Source: Closterium sp. NIES-65 (Eukaryota > Streptophyta > Zygnematophyceae > Desmidiales > Closteriaceae). Taken from it: a DNA stretch of 64,000 nt. A model generated the notes under the pieces. That model was not told the DNA's origin. It did no database searches and saw only the letters and a program-made list of their open reading frames with translations. The DNA is taken from the NCBI GenBank assembly GCA_948144175.1, contig CANXME010001998.1:372001-436000 (forward strand), read 5' to 3'. Shown here piece after piece: positions 31,251 through 42,409 of this stretch (position 1 is its first letter; each line of letters starts with the position of its first letter). A program made the translations under genes and the position numbers.

Positions 31251-31859
31251 GACGTCCGTGCCAAGAGCACACTCACCCCCAACGGACGGAGGACAGACAG
31301 ACTCAAACTCAGCAACAAGACTCTTGGCTTAGTCTAGACGATAGTGAGCAGCAAAGTCGACAAGCTCAGCAACTAAGTCAGACGCAGCAGTGGACTCAAT
31401 GGAAGGGTCGGTAACAGCAGTGGCCAAAAGACGCGTGACAGTAGGACTAACAGCACGAAGGGAGTCAGACTCCGGGTCAGAAAGGGCAAGAAGAGAGGAC
31501 ACAGGAGGAGACGGCAGAGGGGCACGCTGTGGAGCAGTGGAAGGGCGCGGAGCCATCCCGTGCGTGCCAGGGATAGGAAGAGGACGCTCACGCGAACCAT
31601 GACGACTTGTGCTAGTATCACGAATAGGCGACACAGGATGAGACGCAAGCTCACGACGCTCAGCAAGACCTCTTGTCGGACCAGTGTAAGGAGAAGAAGC
31701 AGGCAGTGGGGAGGCGGGCTGTAACTCTGACTGCGATGGGACAGGCGGTGGACACTCTAAGGAAGGGGCAGGACCAGTAGAAGGCGGAAGACCAAGAACC
31801 TGCTGAAGGAGTAGAACATAGTACGGCCGCGGCCGCGCAGCGCCTCTAGAACCAGCAAG

Positions 31860-32610
31860 GGACAGCACCAGCACCCCCAGTGTCAGCTCCAACTCCAGCA
31901 GCACCACCAGCTCCAGCAGCACCTCCAACAGCAACTCCAGCAGCACCAGAAGCGCCAACTCTAGCACCCACAAGAGTACCGGCTCCAGCAGTACCTCCAG
32001 CTCCAGCACCCCCATCAGCTCCAGCTCTAGCAAGACCACTAGAAGACCTAGCAGCTCCAGCAACTCCAGCTCCAGTTTCTCCGGCAGCACCTGCTCCAAC
32101 AGCACCGCCAACTCCACTACCTCCAGCAGCTCCGGCTACAGCAGCACCACCAGTCCCAGCAGCTCCAGTACCTCCAGTACGAGCACCTCCGAGACAAGTG
32201 GCACCAGAACCCCTAGCAGCTCCAGCAGCAGCAGGACCTCCAGCGCCAGTAGCACCACCAGCTCCAGCAGCACGCCTGAAGCAACGAGCAAACCACTCGC
32301 GCAGCTGCTGTGGAGAAAGTGGCTCCTGCCGGGACGAAGCACCTGAAGGACCTCCAGGCGCATCACCTCTAGAATCCATAAGCGCATGCTCAGCACCCTT
32401 AGGCTCCGCACCCCCAGACTCAGTAACCCTAGGCTCAGCACCCCCAGTCTCAGCACCCCCAAGCTCAGCACCCCTAGACGCAGCACCCCCAGGCTCCACA
32501 CGCTCAGGCTCAGCACCCTCAAACCCGGCACCCGCAGGCTCAGCACCCCTAGTAGCACCAGAGTCAACAGCTACCTCGACAGGCTCGACTGCGTCTACCT
32601 GGGACACACC
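31860..32610 (-). repeat. Pentapeptide repeats and Ala/Gly-rich linker of element G
   Basis: Minus strand, between integrase and reverse transcriptase. The 15-bp units (plus-strand reading CAGCACCCCCAGGCT) lie at about 32380-32600, and the Ala/Gly-rich units at 31860-32290. The long Ala/Pro and Ser/Thr frames on the plus strand are shadows. Confidence 0.87.
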
Positions 32611-32679
32611 TGAGGGGGCAGGACCCTAAAAAAAGAGAGGGTCTACCGGGGGAGGACCTGGCGCAAGGAAGAGCGGCGG

Positions 32680-34090
32680 GGGGGGGGGGAGGGTGGCAGT
32701 GCGGTAGGGGAAGAAATGGTAGTAAGGAACCGACTCGTCAAACGTGACGTCATGAGAGGACAGAACACGGCGCGAGGTGGGGTGGTAAAACTGCCAACCA
32801 GGCGCGTCAGGGGGGAAGCCAAGGAAGGCGCAGGGAACAGCACGGGGAGACAGCTTGTCCGCAGACAAGTTACGGACAAAAGCTCGAGATCCCCAAACAT
32901 GGAACGCAGACACATCGCCAACCTTCCCCGTCCACCGCAGAGTAGGTGTGGTCTCCGGCACAGAGACCCGGGGCTGGAGGTTGATCTGATGCGCCGCGTA
33001 CTGAACCGCAAACGGCCATAGAAAATGGGGAGCAGCCGCATGGATCATGGAAGTACGGGCAACGTCTATGACCATGCAAATGCGGCGCTCAGCAATCCCA
33101 TTTTGCTGTGGAGAGGCCAGAAGTGGGAACGTCTGGCGAATTCCCTCCGCTCGACAGAAGGCCTGCAGAAGGTCGGAGGAAAACTCTCCACCTCTGTCGA
33201 AGTGCAGACGCAGTTCAGGAAGGTCCGAGCCGAAACTCTCGCTGAGCTGACGACGAGCAGCGCGGATCCAGTCGATCAGCACCTCAGTGACCTCATCCTT
33301 GCGGCGCAAGGGGAAGACTGTGGTGTAACGCGAGAAGTCGTTAACGACCAGCAAAAAGTAGCACTCGTGACCCTGTCCACAGACGCGGGCTGGGCCCCAC
33401 ACGTCCATGTGAAGAGTCTGCAAGGGAGCCTCCGTCGGAGGTAACTCGGAGGAGTAAGGAGCGGCGCGCTGCCGCCCCTCGACGCAAGGAACGCAGGTAC
33501 GGAGAGACGGGGGAAGACCAGTGACAAGGACATGGGAGGCCATGCCTCGGAGACGAGGCAGGGAGGGGTGACCACGGAGGGGAGTCTGGTGAGACAGGAG
33601 GCGACTCGAGCAGGGGGCGGACTCAAGACCAGACCGGGACGCTGCAGCAAACACCTGACCCGACGCAGCTACCTAACCATACTCAGCAACCGGAGGAGAC
33701 TCGGTAGACAGGGTGTACAGGCTCGACCCAGGCTGACGGGTGAACGTGGCCAGGTGTCGGCCTGTTCGAGTACACAAACAGTGGGTCAACCTGTGACCTC
33801 CAGGAGTGAACTGGTCAGCCCACGCGTCCTGAAGGTCAGCTCCACTCACCAAGTTTGTGGAGAACAAGGGGAGGTGGAGGCCTGAGCGAGAGCCAGACGG
33901 GACCGCCGGACACGGCAGAACAGTGGAGGAGTGTGCAAGGACCGGACCCCCAGATGGGTCAGCCAAAGAGACTGCCACTGGTCGACTCTGTGGCGAGAGT
34001 GTGGTGCAGTCGCGAAAGAAGGAGCCGGAAGCACCCGAGTCAAGGGTGAAAGTGTGGAAGGCTTGAGCCGACGTGGTACCTGAGAGAGCA
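32680..34090 (-). pseudogene. Protease and integrase region of element G (broken)
   Basis: Minus strand. Protease segment HTFTLDSGASGSFFRD near 34005-34060. Integrase HMDVWGPARV near 33375-33405, SRYTTVFPLRRKDEV near 33295-33340, DRGGEFSSDLLQAFC near 33160-33205, SPQQNGIAERRI near 33085-33120 and CAFLGFPPDAPGWQFYHP near 32785-32840. Broken. Confidence 0.87.
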
Positions 34091-34309
34091 GACTCACCAG
34101 CACTTGGGGCAGCAGTCTCACCAGCACCTGGAGCAGCAGACTCACTAGCACCTAGAGCAGCAGCCTCAATGCCCGGGTAGGGCGGAACACACATGTAACA
34201 GTCACCCTCAGCACTAATAGACACAGCATACATAGTAGCAAGGATAGCATCATAGTCAAGATCAAAGATAGCAACACCCGACTTAAGCAGATCACCCCAC
34301 CGTGGGATC

Positions 34310-35553
34310 TCAGTGGAGTCAGGAAACTGCGTATGCAAGGCGTCAGTCAGGCGGTCAAAACAGCGCTGCGTGGCGTGCGGCCCTCTGCACGTCCCCCCAC
34401 TGCGGTCGCTGTTGCGGAGAACGTAAGCGCAGGGACTAGCACCCCCAGACCTCCCACGCACAGCGTACCAGTCACGAAGCTGCTGGGGCGACAAGGTCTC
34501 ACGAGTGCGCTGCCGCTACTGGCGCTGACCACCACCAAAGCCTCCGCGCTGCACAGCGCCACCCCGACTAGCACCACTGCCGCCGCCACCCCCACCGCCG
34601 CCGCCGCCGCCGCCTCCACCCCCATTGCCGCTGCCTCCGCCGCATCCACCTCCACCACCGCTACCGAAGCCCCCACTCCCGCCACCACCCCCACCTCCAC
34701 CCCCACCCTCTCCGCCGCCTCCACCGCCACCACCGTCGCCCCCGCCGTCTCCTCCAGCACCCTTGCACCCCTTGCTCCTCTCGCTGCGGTGCCTCCCACT
34801 AGGAGCAAACGCAGCGCCGACCGACTCGGTGTCAACGAGGTCGACAGTAGCAGTAGAGGCAACAGAGGGCAAAAGGGGAAAGGGGGAGCACCCCTCAAAG
34901 AAAGGGGCGCGAGGGTCACCACGAGAGGCTCCTACAGCGACTATACTCTTCTCAGCTGCAAGGAGGCGCTCCTCGAGGAGGTCAACGGTGAGTGTGGTGG
35001 AGCAAAGGGAGAGGAAGTGGTCCCTGACCAAGTGAAAGGGAGTCAGGGAGCTGGGTGACGAGGTAGTCGAGAGTGATGTACATAGGGGGGGGTTCGCGGC
35101 GCAGATTTCGGCAGGAAGCGCAACGCAGTAGCGGGTGTCACTAGTGCGGAGGTGCGTAATGAGGTTAGCGACTGTGGCAAACGGAGCTAGGTCAGGGAAC
35201 AGGTATGGCAGCATGAGGCGGCTAAGGGCAGCAGTGGCAGGGGAGGAGTAGCGCGCAACAACAGTGTCGTACAGAGTCCCAGTGGTCTTGTACTGGCTAA
35301 AGTGCGCGCGCTCAACAGACGGCAGGTGACTACGAATAGCAAGACGGGCAGCAGCATTGCGCGTGGTCCACTGCGAGCGAACAGTATTGTCAGCATCAGC
35401 AGCAGGTGCAGCAAAGGCGCCAGGCGTGAGGTCAAAAAGCGAGACTCCGTGCTTGCTATTGCACTGCAGAAATTGCTGCAGATCATCGACCCAGACCTCA
35501 AAATCGACCGCTCGACCCTCAGCATCGAAGGTAAGGACATTAGGGCTAGCCAT
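34310..35553 (-). pseudogene. gag region of element G (broken)
   Basis: Minus strand from the ATG at 35553 (MASPNVLTFDAEGRAVDFEV). A helical segment with YSSPATAALSRLMLPYLFPD near 35190-35250, a glycine-rich linker at about 34560-34760, and the Cys/His motif CAYVLRNSDRSGGTC then RGPHATQRCF at about 34350-34430. Confidence 0.87.
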
Positions 35554-35639
35554 GACAGCATGAGCAGCAGTAGTAGCCTAGTAGCAGCAGAAGCAGCAGT
35601 AGTAGCCTAGTAGGAGCAGAAGCAGCAGGAGCAGCGCTA

Positions 35640-36340
35640 CTCAGCATGGCAGCGGCGTTGCTCGCAAGGGCAGCGCGGGTGCGGCGGTGCGCCTACCAGT
35701 GGCAGGAGGGGAGAGCAGAGGTTGCGTCTGGTGGGGCAGGGCCGTGGCGCGCCAGAAGGGTAGGGGCCGCGACAAGGCGGCAGGGCAGGGCCGAAGCTCG
35801 GCGGCAGAACAGGGCCGCGTCAGGGCAGTAGGGCAGGGCCACGACGGCGGGGCCGCAGTGACGACGTCAGCGGCGGTTGCACCAGCGGCTGTAGGCCCGA
35901 CGGTGACAGCATAGCCGCTACGGCGGCAGCAGAGGCGGCAGGCTGCTGTAGGCCACGGGGCCTCGGCGGCTGCTGCAGAGGAAGGGGCTGCGACGACGAG
36001 GCGGGCGGGCCGTGGAGGGCCGCAGGGATGGGCGGGCAGGCCACACAGGGCCGCGACGAAGGGGCGGGCAGGGCCGCGTAGGGCCGCGACGAAGGGGCGG
36101 GCGGGCCGGGCAGGGCCGCAACGAAGGGGAGGGCGGGCCGCGCAGGGCCGCGACGAGGGGGCGGGCAAGTCGCGCAGGGCCGCGACGAAAGGGCGGGTGA
36201 GCCGCTTAGGGCCGCGTAAGGGCGGCAGGGCGGGCCTCTAAGGGCCGCGTCGTCAGGGTGGGCTGCTAAGGGCGGCCGTAGGGCAGAGCCCGAGGCGCTT
36301 CGGGCAGGGCAGGAAAAAACGTTTTCAAGTGGTGGGCCCT
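35640..36340 (-). repeat. GC-rich leader of element G with minisatellite
   Basis: At about 36000-36260 a unit like GGGCCGCGACGAAGGGGCGGGC (plus-strand sense) recurs roughly eight times. Frames here are low-complexity Ala/Arg/Pro and are not genes. Confidence 0.8.
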
Positions 36341-36370
36341 TTAAAAAAGAAACGGTCCCACTAGGGAACC

Positions 36371-36382
36371 CGCTCTATACCA
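36371..36382 (-). other. Primer binding site of element G (tRNA-Met type)
   Basis: Plus-strand GCTCTATACCA directly inside the LTR; minus-strand sense TGGTATAGAGC, as in D. Confidence 0.82.
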
Positions 36383-36501
36383 TGTGAGAATTGTACGAGG
36401 AATGAAATCAACTAGGAAGCAGGTCGGTACAAATATGAAAACCTAAAAGAGTTGTACCCCATATTGTCAACCCCACTACAGCCTACAACATGGTTCTGAC
36501 A
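36383..36501 (-). repeat. Left (5') LTR of element G
   Basis: 119 bp, about 6 differences from 27900-28018 by eye. Target duplication follows at 36502. Confidence 0.9.
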
Positions 36502-36921
36502 ACCTCTCGCCGCTCTTCGTTGACCTCGACCACATCGTCAATCCTAAGATCGCCAACATCGCGCGACGAAGCCGCGACAACTTCAACATCTGGTATCTTG
36601 ATAGCTGCTACAAGCAACACATGGTGGTATCACTGGCATTCATTAGTAACTCCAAGCGCATACGACGACCATGCAAAATCACCGTTGCAAACAAAAATCA
36701 ACTCAAGGCGTAGGACATCGGCGAGATTTACCTACATTTGAACGACACCAACTTTACCATTCACGTCGGAGATGTACTCGTCGTCGCCAACCTTTAGTTC
36801 AACCTTCTCTCCGCTGCTCAATTAATGAAGTGCGGAGTAGACGTTTGAAGCAATTGCGAAAACAAAACCTTTGAAAAAAAAAAAAAAAAAACCACTTACA
36901 TCGACAAGGTGATCGACGAAG
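36502..36921 (+). pseudogene. Protease piece of element F
   Basis: The segment NFNIWYLDSCYKQHM near 36570-36615 resembles the copia protease signature (W-x-LDSG-C-x-H-M). A GDVLVVANL-like stretch follows near 36765-36795. It sits between G and H and contains a run of eighteen A at about 36874-36891. Broken. Confidence 0.6.
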
Positions 36922-37064
36922 TGTCAGAATGTTATTGTCTAGCCTGTAGTGGGGTGCTCTATAGCGAGTACAACCCAGTTAGGGTTTGTTATATGTATCC
37001 CAACTGCTGCTATTGAAACCCCTCCTTTCTTCATTTCTCGTCTTGCCTACTATAGTTATTAACA
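36922..37064 (+). repeat. Left LTR of element H
   Basis: 143 bp, TGTCAGAATGTT to GTTATTAACA. Includes the family core CCTGTAGTGGGG. Confidence 0.9.
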
Positions 37065-38159
37065 TGCTATCAGAGCAGGTCGACCCTCCTGGGTCGTTCC
37101 TGTGTATGGGCCCACCACCTCACTGCTTCCGCTGCCATTGCTACTCTGTGTGTTGCACGCCCCATGGCGTGCGACGGATTTTTTCTTCCTGCCGCGCGCT
37201 CGGAGCGTGCGGCGGTTTTCTGCCCGCCGTGTGCCCCGGGGCGTGCGGCGGTTCTCTGCCCGCTGTGCGCCCCAAGGCGCGCGGCGGCTTTCTGCCCCGT
37301 CGGTCCACACGTCACCCCCGGTGGGCGCTTCGACGGGCGACGGGGACCAGCCCGTCGTCCCCGGTCGCCCGTCCTGGCCAGCGCGGGCTGCGCTTGCCCC
37401 GAGCGCGGCCCTTACGGGCTGCGCCCGGCCCGCGCGCGGCCCGTATGGTATGCGCCAGGCCCGCGCGCGGCTCGGGCCGCCTGCGCGCGGCTCGTCTGGC
37501 TGTGCTAGGCCCGTGGGCGGCCCGTTCTTCTCTGCCCCTGAGCTGCCCGCTGTCCCCCGTGCTTCTGACGGTGCCCCACCCCTGCTGCTGCCCGTTCTCC
37601 TGAATTAGGGTTTGGGGGTGGGGGGTATGGGGGTGCAGTTTCTATGCACCGTCCCCTGCTCCTCCTCCTCCTCCGTCTCCTAGTGCTGCAGCTGCCGCTA
37701 AGGGGGGTGGATGTGTTGGAGCCGTCGAAGTGGTACGAGGGGGTGACATGGGAGTGGAGTTAGGGTTGAAGCAGTTAGGGTGTGTGTCAGGGGGTGTGGG
37801 ACAATTGGAGGAGGTTGTGCGGAGGTAGCTGTCATGTTGCCTGTAGCGCTTGTAGCCCGTCGCCCTTGCTTCGGTAGCCAGTGAGCCAGTTGCACCAGAC
37901 GCCAGTGGGTCCGTTGCTCCTGCCGCTCGTCTTAGCCGCGGAGCCAGTCACTCCAGTAGTCCATCGCCCTTGCTTCGGTAGCCACTGAGTCAGCCGCTCC
38001 TGTGTCCGTGCCTCTGCAGCTTCAGTCGTTGCCTCCCATCTTCTCTCCTTCCAGAGTTCGTCCTCCTCCTCACTTGCCCGCTGTGATTACCTCTAGCTTT
38101 GCATATTATTGTGAACTCCTGCTATGCCTGCTCATTGTACTGATTACACCCCACTTTGG
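37065..38159 (+). other. Interior of element H without recognisable genes
   Basis: GC-rich to about 37600 with CGCGCGGC runs, then AT-richer. Long overlapping frames (up to about 205 residues) exist in all phases of the GC-rich part but match no retroelement domain, so I read them as composition effects. A CACTTTGGCTATGGGGGTG tail leads into the right LTR. Confidence 0.6.
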
Positions 38160-38170
38160 CTATGGGGGTG

Positions 38171-38312
38171 TGTCAGAATGTTATTATCTAGCCTGTAGTG
38201 GGGTGCTCTATAGCGAGTACACCCAGTTAGGGTTTGCTATATGTATCCCAACTGCTGCTAGTGAAACCCCTCCTTTCTTCATTTCTCGTCTTGCCTACTA
38301 TAGTTATTAACA
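38171..38312 (+). repeat. Right LTR of element H
   Basis: 142 bp copy of 36922-37064, followed by CGAAG. Confidence 0.9.
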
Positions 38313-38543
38313 CGAAGATGGCATCTTTGTCTTGAACTTTGTTTTGCATGGCAACACTGGCGACTCGCACAAAACTCTTCTGCTGAAAACGACACCCACG
38401 GAGATACCAACTTGGTCGCACCTTGCGAAAATGGATATCAAACGCCCCACTTTAGGCATACTTCTTCGCCTTCGTGCCGTGCCAACTGCCTCAACCTCTA
38501 CTCCTGGAGATACCGGACTTGCAACAATGGAACAGGAAGGAGA
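38313..38543 (+). other. Piece of element F between H and K
   Basis: Plus-strand sequence that continues F after H (it starts with the target duplication CGAAG). TPTEIPTWSHLAKMD near 38394-38438 is the only coding-like stretch. No domain recognised with confidence. Confidence 0.4.
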
Positions 38544-39171
38544 TGTCGAAGTGAAAGGCCCCGCCCTCGCTTGGGTGTTAACATTCTGTGCAACGACATG
38601 GTGAATTAAACGAAGTGATTGTCGCATTAGAACAGCCTGTCCTCTTAAACCGCGGGTAGTATTCGAAGAGGTTGTCCTCTGATTCACCAGCCCAACGACG
38701 AGCTCTGGTTGACAGGGTGCTGTTCAACGAGCTCGTCATCTGATACGCCAGTGAGTCGCACGATCTCTGACGGACAGGGTGCAGTCCGAAGAGCCTTGTT
38801 CTCTAATCAAAGGGCGCTGTTCGGTGAGCCTCGTCTCGGCAAACTGGTCGGCCGAATTCGCGCGACTGCGGAACTTTGCGAAGGCATGCAAAATTTGCTG
38901 AGGAGGTTCTTAGCAAATTTTCATATGTGGAATGGCATTACGTTCTTGACGTTGGACACCACACGAAAACGTCGGAACGTTTTCTGCCTGGCACCTGCGC
39001 AATGTCTCTGACGGTGCAATAGTCTACCCGCACATACTCGGCAGGTGCACACCTACGCAGATATTCACCTGCAAATGCTGCGCTGGCAGGCCGCGCTGTT
39101 GCAGCGCTGGCAGGCCGCGCTGTTGCAGCGCTGGCATGTCGCCCTTCTGCTACGCAGGCAGGCTGCCCTGC

Positions 39172-39301
39172 TGTGAAGAAATGAGGAAGGAATGGATGAA
39201 CTAGCAAGCAGGTGGGTACAAGTAAGAAAACCTAATAGTGTTGTACCCCATATTGTCTACCCCACTACAGCCTACACGGACTATAGCATATGAGTTTGAC
39301 A
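39172..39301 (-). repeat. Right (3') LTR of element L
   Basis: 130 bp, paired with 44628-44757. The polypurine tract (CACCCCCATA on the plus strand) lies directly inside it. Confidence 0.92.
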
Positions 39302-39569
39302 CACCCCCATAGGCAAAGTGGGGGAGAACAAGAGGTCACAAGACCAGTCAAGCAAAGCAAAGCAAGCTCAGGGCGGATCACAATGTCACCACACAGTCCG
39401 AGCACAAGAGCAAGGCCACAAGGCCAGTTCACATGCAAGATCATATATAAAGGTAAACAAGCAAGTGCAGGTATAGAAAGATCACAGTACAAGCAAGGTC
39501 AAGAAGTGAGCAAGTGAGGCCAAGTAGGCACAAGACCTAGCATCGTACAGAAGCGCTGATGATCACAAG

Positions 39570-40270
39570 GTGGAAGTGCCTTGGTAACAATATCAGCAGT
39601 GTTGGCCTCAGAGGCTATGTAAGCAAGGCGCAGCTGACCACGCTACTGTAGCTCACGAGCAAGGAAGTAGCGAAGAGCAATGTGCTTCGTTCTCTGCTCC
39701 AATCTGTGCTCCCGACACAAAGCCAGCATGGCCTTGTTGTCTGCGTACAGAACTGGAGGAGAATGAGGTGGCTCTCCTAGGTCAATCAGCAAGTAGGTGA
39801 GGCAGCGAAGCTCCTGTGCAGCCATGGCCCCCACGTAGATCTCAGCCTCACAGCTGGAGCCAAGAACGGAAGACGAGCGGGTAGACCGCCACGAAACAGA
39901 GCCGGAGCCAAGGCTGGTAACCCTGTGACGACCGCTGCGTAGCCTGGTCGTCAGCCCAAGAAGCGTCTGCAAGACCTGTGAGGACCTTTGGACGTCGCCC
40001 TCCAAGCACTAGCCCCATGCCCGACGTACTGCACAAGTAGCGCAACACCCTCTTCGCTGCAGCCATGTGCTCTGGTCGGTGTCTCCCACGAGCAACATAG
40101 CGTGCCAAGATGCTAAGAGAGTATGCAAGGTCAGGTCGTGTGCAGGTCATCAGGTACATGAGGCAGCCAACAAGCTCTGGGTACGGGCCACTCGGCTCTA
40201 CGGACTCATCCAAAGGAAGAGCTGAGAGCGAGTGGCGAGTAGACAGAGGAGTGGCCTGAGACGAGGAGTA
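39570..40270 (-). pseudogene. End of reverse transcriptase and RNase H of element L (broken)
   Basis: Minus strand: CLMYLMTCTRPDLAYSLSIL near 40110-40170, AAKRVLRYLCSTSGMGLVLG near 40005-40065, SSCEAEIYVGAMAAQELR near 39810-39865 and LEQRTKHIALRYFLAREL near 39650-39710. Broken. Confidence 0.87.
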
Positions 40271-40489
40271 CGTGAAGCAGTCCCATCAGTACCTCCAGCA
40301 GTACCTCCAGCAGGACTAACTCCAGCAGCCCCATCAGCACCCCCAGTCCCACCAGCTCCAGTACCGCCAGTAAGAGCACCTCGAGGACCAACAGCAACAG
40401 TAGTACCTCCAGCTCCAGCAGCACGGCTCCCGCGGCGGGCAAACTTCTCGCGCAGCTCCTGCGGAGAGAGTAGCTCCCGCCTCGACGAA

Positions 40490-40690
40490 GCAGACCCAGC
40501 ACCCTCAGGCTCCGCATCTCCAGGCTCCGCACCCCCACGCTTAGCACCCCCAGGCTCAGCACCCCCAGACCCGGCACCCGCAGGCTCAGCACCCCTAGAC
40601 TCAGCACTCCCACGCTCCGCACCCCCAGGCTTAGCACCCCCAGACCCGGCACCCGCAGGCTCAGCACCCCTAGCAGCACTAGAGTCAACA
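40490..40690 (-). repeat. 15-bp pentapeptide repeats of element L
   Basis: Units reading CAGCACCCCCAGGCT-like on the plus strand recur about twelve times; in the sense direction GGAEPAGAGSGGA-like pentapeptides. Confidence 0.85.
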
Positions 40691-40799
40691 GCTACCTCGA
40701 CACGCTGGACTGCGTCTACCTGGGACACACCTGACGGGGCAGGACCCTAAAAAAAGAGAGGGTCTACCGAGGGAGGACCTGGCGCAAGGAAGAGCGGCG

Positions 40800-42170
40800 G
40801 CGGGGGGAGGGGCGCAGTGCGGTAGGGGAAGAGACGGTAGAAAGGCACCGACTCGTCTAAGGTGACGTCCTGGGAGGACAGAACACTGCGCGAGGTGGGG
40901 TGGTAAAACTGCCAACCAGGCGCGTCAGGGGGGAAGCCAAGGAAGACGCAGGGAACAGCACGGGGGGACAGCTTGTCTGCAGACAAGTCGTGGACAATCG
41001 CCCGAGATCCCCAGACCCGAAACGCAGATGCATCGCCAACCTTCCCCGTCCACTGCAAGGTTGGGGAGGTCTCTGGCAAGGAGACCCGGGGCTGTAGGTT
41101 GAGCTGATGCGCTGCGTACTGAACCGCAAACGGCCACAGAAAATGGGGAGCAGCCGCATGGATCATGGACGTACGAGCGACGTCCATGACCATGCCAATG
41201 TGGCGCTCAGCAATCCCATTTTGCTGTGGAGAGGCCAGAAGCGTGAAGGTCTGGCGGATGCCCTGTGCACGACAGAAGGCTCCCAAACGGGCAGAGGAAA
41301 ACTCCTCGCCTCTATCAGATTGCAGACGCAGAACAGAAAAGTCCGAGCCGGAACTCTCTCTAAGCTGGAGACGAGCTGAGCGGATCCAGTCGATCAACAC
41401 CTCAGTAAAGTCACCCTTGCTGCGCAAGGGGAACACCGGAAGTAACGCTCGTGACCCTGGCCACGGACGCGGGCGGGGCCCCACACGTCCATTTGAAGAG
41501 ACTGCAGTGGAACCTCTATCGGAGGAAACTTGGAGGAGTGAGGGGGGGCGCGCTATCGCCCCTCGAGGTAGGGGAGGTAGGGACCGGGGGAGACCAGAGA
41601 CAAGGACACGGGAGGCCATGCCTCGAAGACGAGGCAGGGAGGGGTGACCAAGGCGATGGTGCCAAAGGAGAGTCTGGTGGGACAGGAGACGACACGAGCA
41701 GGGCGCAGACTCAGGACTAGACCTGGACGCTGCAGCAAACACTTGACTCGACGCACCTACCTGACCAGACTCAGCAACCGGAGGAGACTCATTAGTTAGT
41801 GTGTAGAGGCTCGACCCTGGCCGACGGGTAAACTTGGCCAAGTGTCAGCCCGTCCGAGCACACGTGCAGTGGGTCACCTGGTGACTTGCAGGAGTGAACT
41901 GGTCGATCCCCCTATCCTGTAGAACAGCTCCACTCTTCAAGTTCGTAGAGAACGAGGGGAGGTAGAGACCTGATAGGGTGCCAGAGGGGGCTGCCGGGCA
42001 TGGTAAGATAGTGGAGAAGTGGGCAAGGACAGGACCTCCAGAGGGGTCCGCCAGGGAGACCGCAACCGGCCGACTAAGCGGCGTAAGCGTGGTGTGGTCT
42101 CGAATGAAGGAGCGGGAAGCACGCGAGTCAAGGGTGAAGGTGTGTAAGGCCTGAGCCGACGTGGTGCCTG
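40800..42170 (-). pseudogene. Protease and integrase region of element L (broken)
   Basis: Minus strand. Protease-region HTFTLDSRASRSFIRD near 42105-42155. Pre-integrase LLWHHRLGHPSLPRLRGM near 41610-41670. Integrase blocks LQSDRGEEFSSARLG near 41290-41335, SPQQNGIAERHIGMV near 41190-41235 and CVFLGFPPDAPGWQFYHP near 40895-40950. Broken. Confidence 0.87.
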
Positions 42171-42409
42171 AGAGAGCAGACTCACCAGCACCTGGGGCAG
42201 CAGACGCACTTTCACCTAGAGCAGCAGCCTCACCAGCACCTAGATCAGCAGCCTCAATGCCCGGGTCAGGCGGAACACACAGGTAACAGTCACCCTCATC
42301 ACAAGTAGATACAACATACATGGCAGCAAGAATAGCATCATAATCCAGATCAAAGATAGCAACCCCCGCCCTAGACAGCTCTCCCCAGCGAGGGATCTCA
42401 GTGGCGTCA

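Larger units (their letters stand above)
27900..36501 (-). mobile_element. Element G: broken minus-strand Ty1/copia of the main family, host of J
   Basis: Inserted in F on the minus strand, with 119-bp LTRs at both ends and a near-perfect target duplication (ACCTT at 27895-27899, ACCTC at 36502-36506). Reading right to left: LTR, primer site, GC-rich leader, gag, glycine-rich linker, Cys/His motif, protease, integrase, pentapeptide repeats, Ala/Gly linker, reverse transcriptase (interrupted by gypsy J, 29468-30795), RNase H, 3' tail, polypurine tract, LTR. The LTRs differ at about 6 of 119 positions by eye. Broken, with roughly ten to fifteen breaks. Confidence 0.92.
36922..38312 (+). mobile_element. 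Element H: short non-coding LTR element
   Basis: 1,391 bp with LTRs of 143 and 142 bp and a perfect target duplication CGAAG (36917-36921 and 38313-38317), inserted in F. It has a primer site (TGCTATCAGAGC at 37065) and the family polypurine tract CTATGGGGGTG (38160-38170). The 1.1-kb interior has a GC-rich leader-like stretch and no retroelement domain. The LTR core and tract resemble those of the main copia family, so it is probably a non-autonomous passenger of that family. The LTRs differ at about three positions and one indel, so it is fairly young. Confidence 0.9.

Noticed and set aside
36874-36891. Poly-A run of eighteen A as the tail of a LINE or SINE
   Set aside because: No LINE/SINE body or target duplication next to it. 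It lies inside protease-region sequence of F and looks like a homopolymer expansion.
37065-37610. Frames of up to 205 residues in element H as a novel gene
   Set aside because: All three phases are open through a GC-rich, low-complexity leader-like stretch, with no domain and no start context that stands out.
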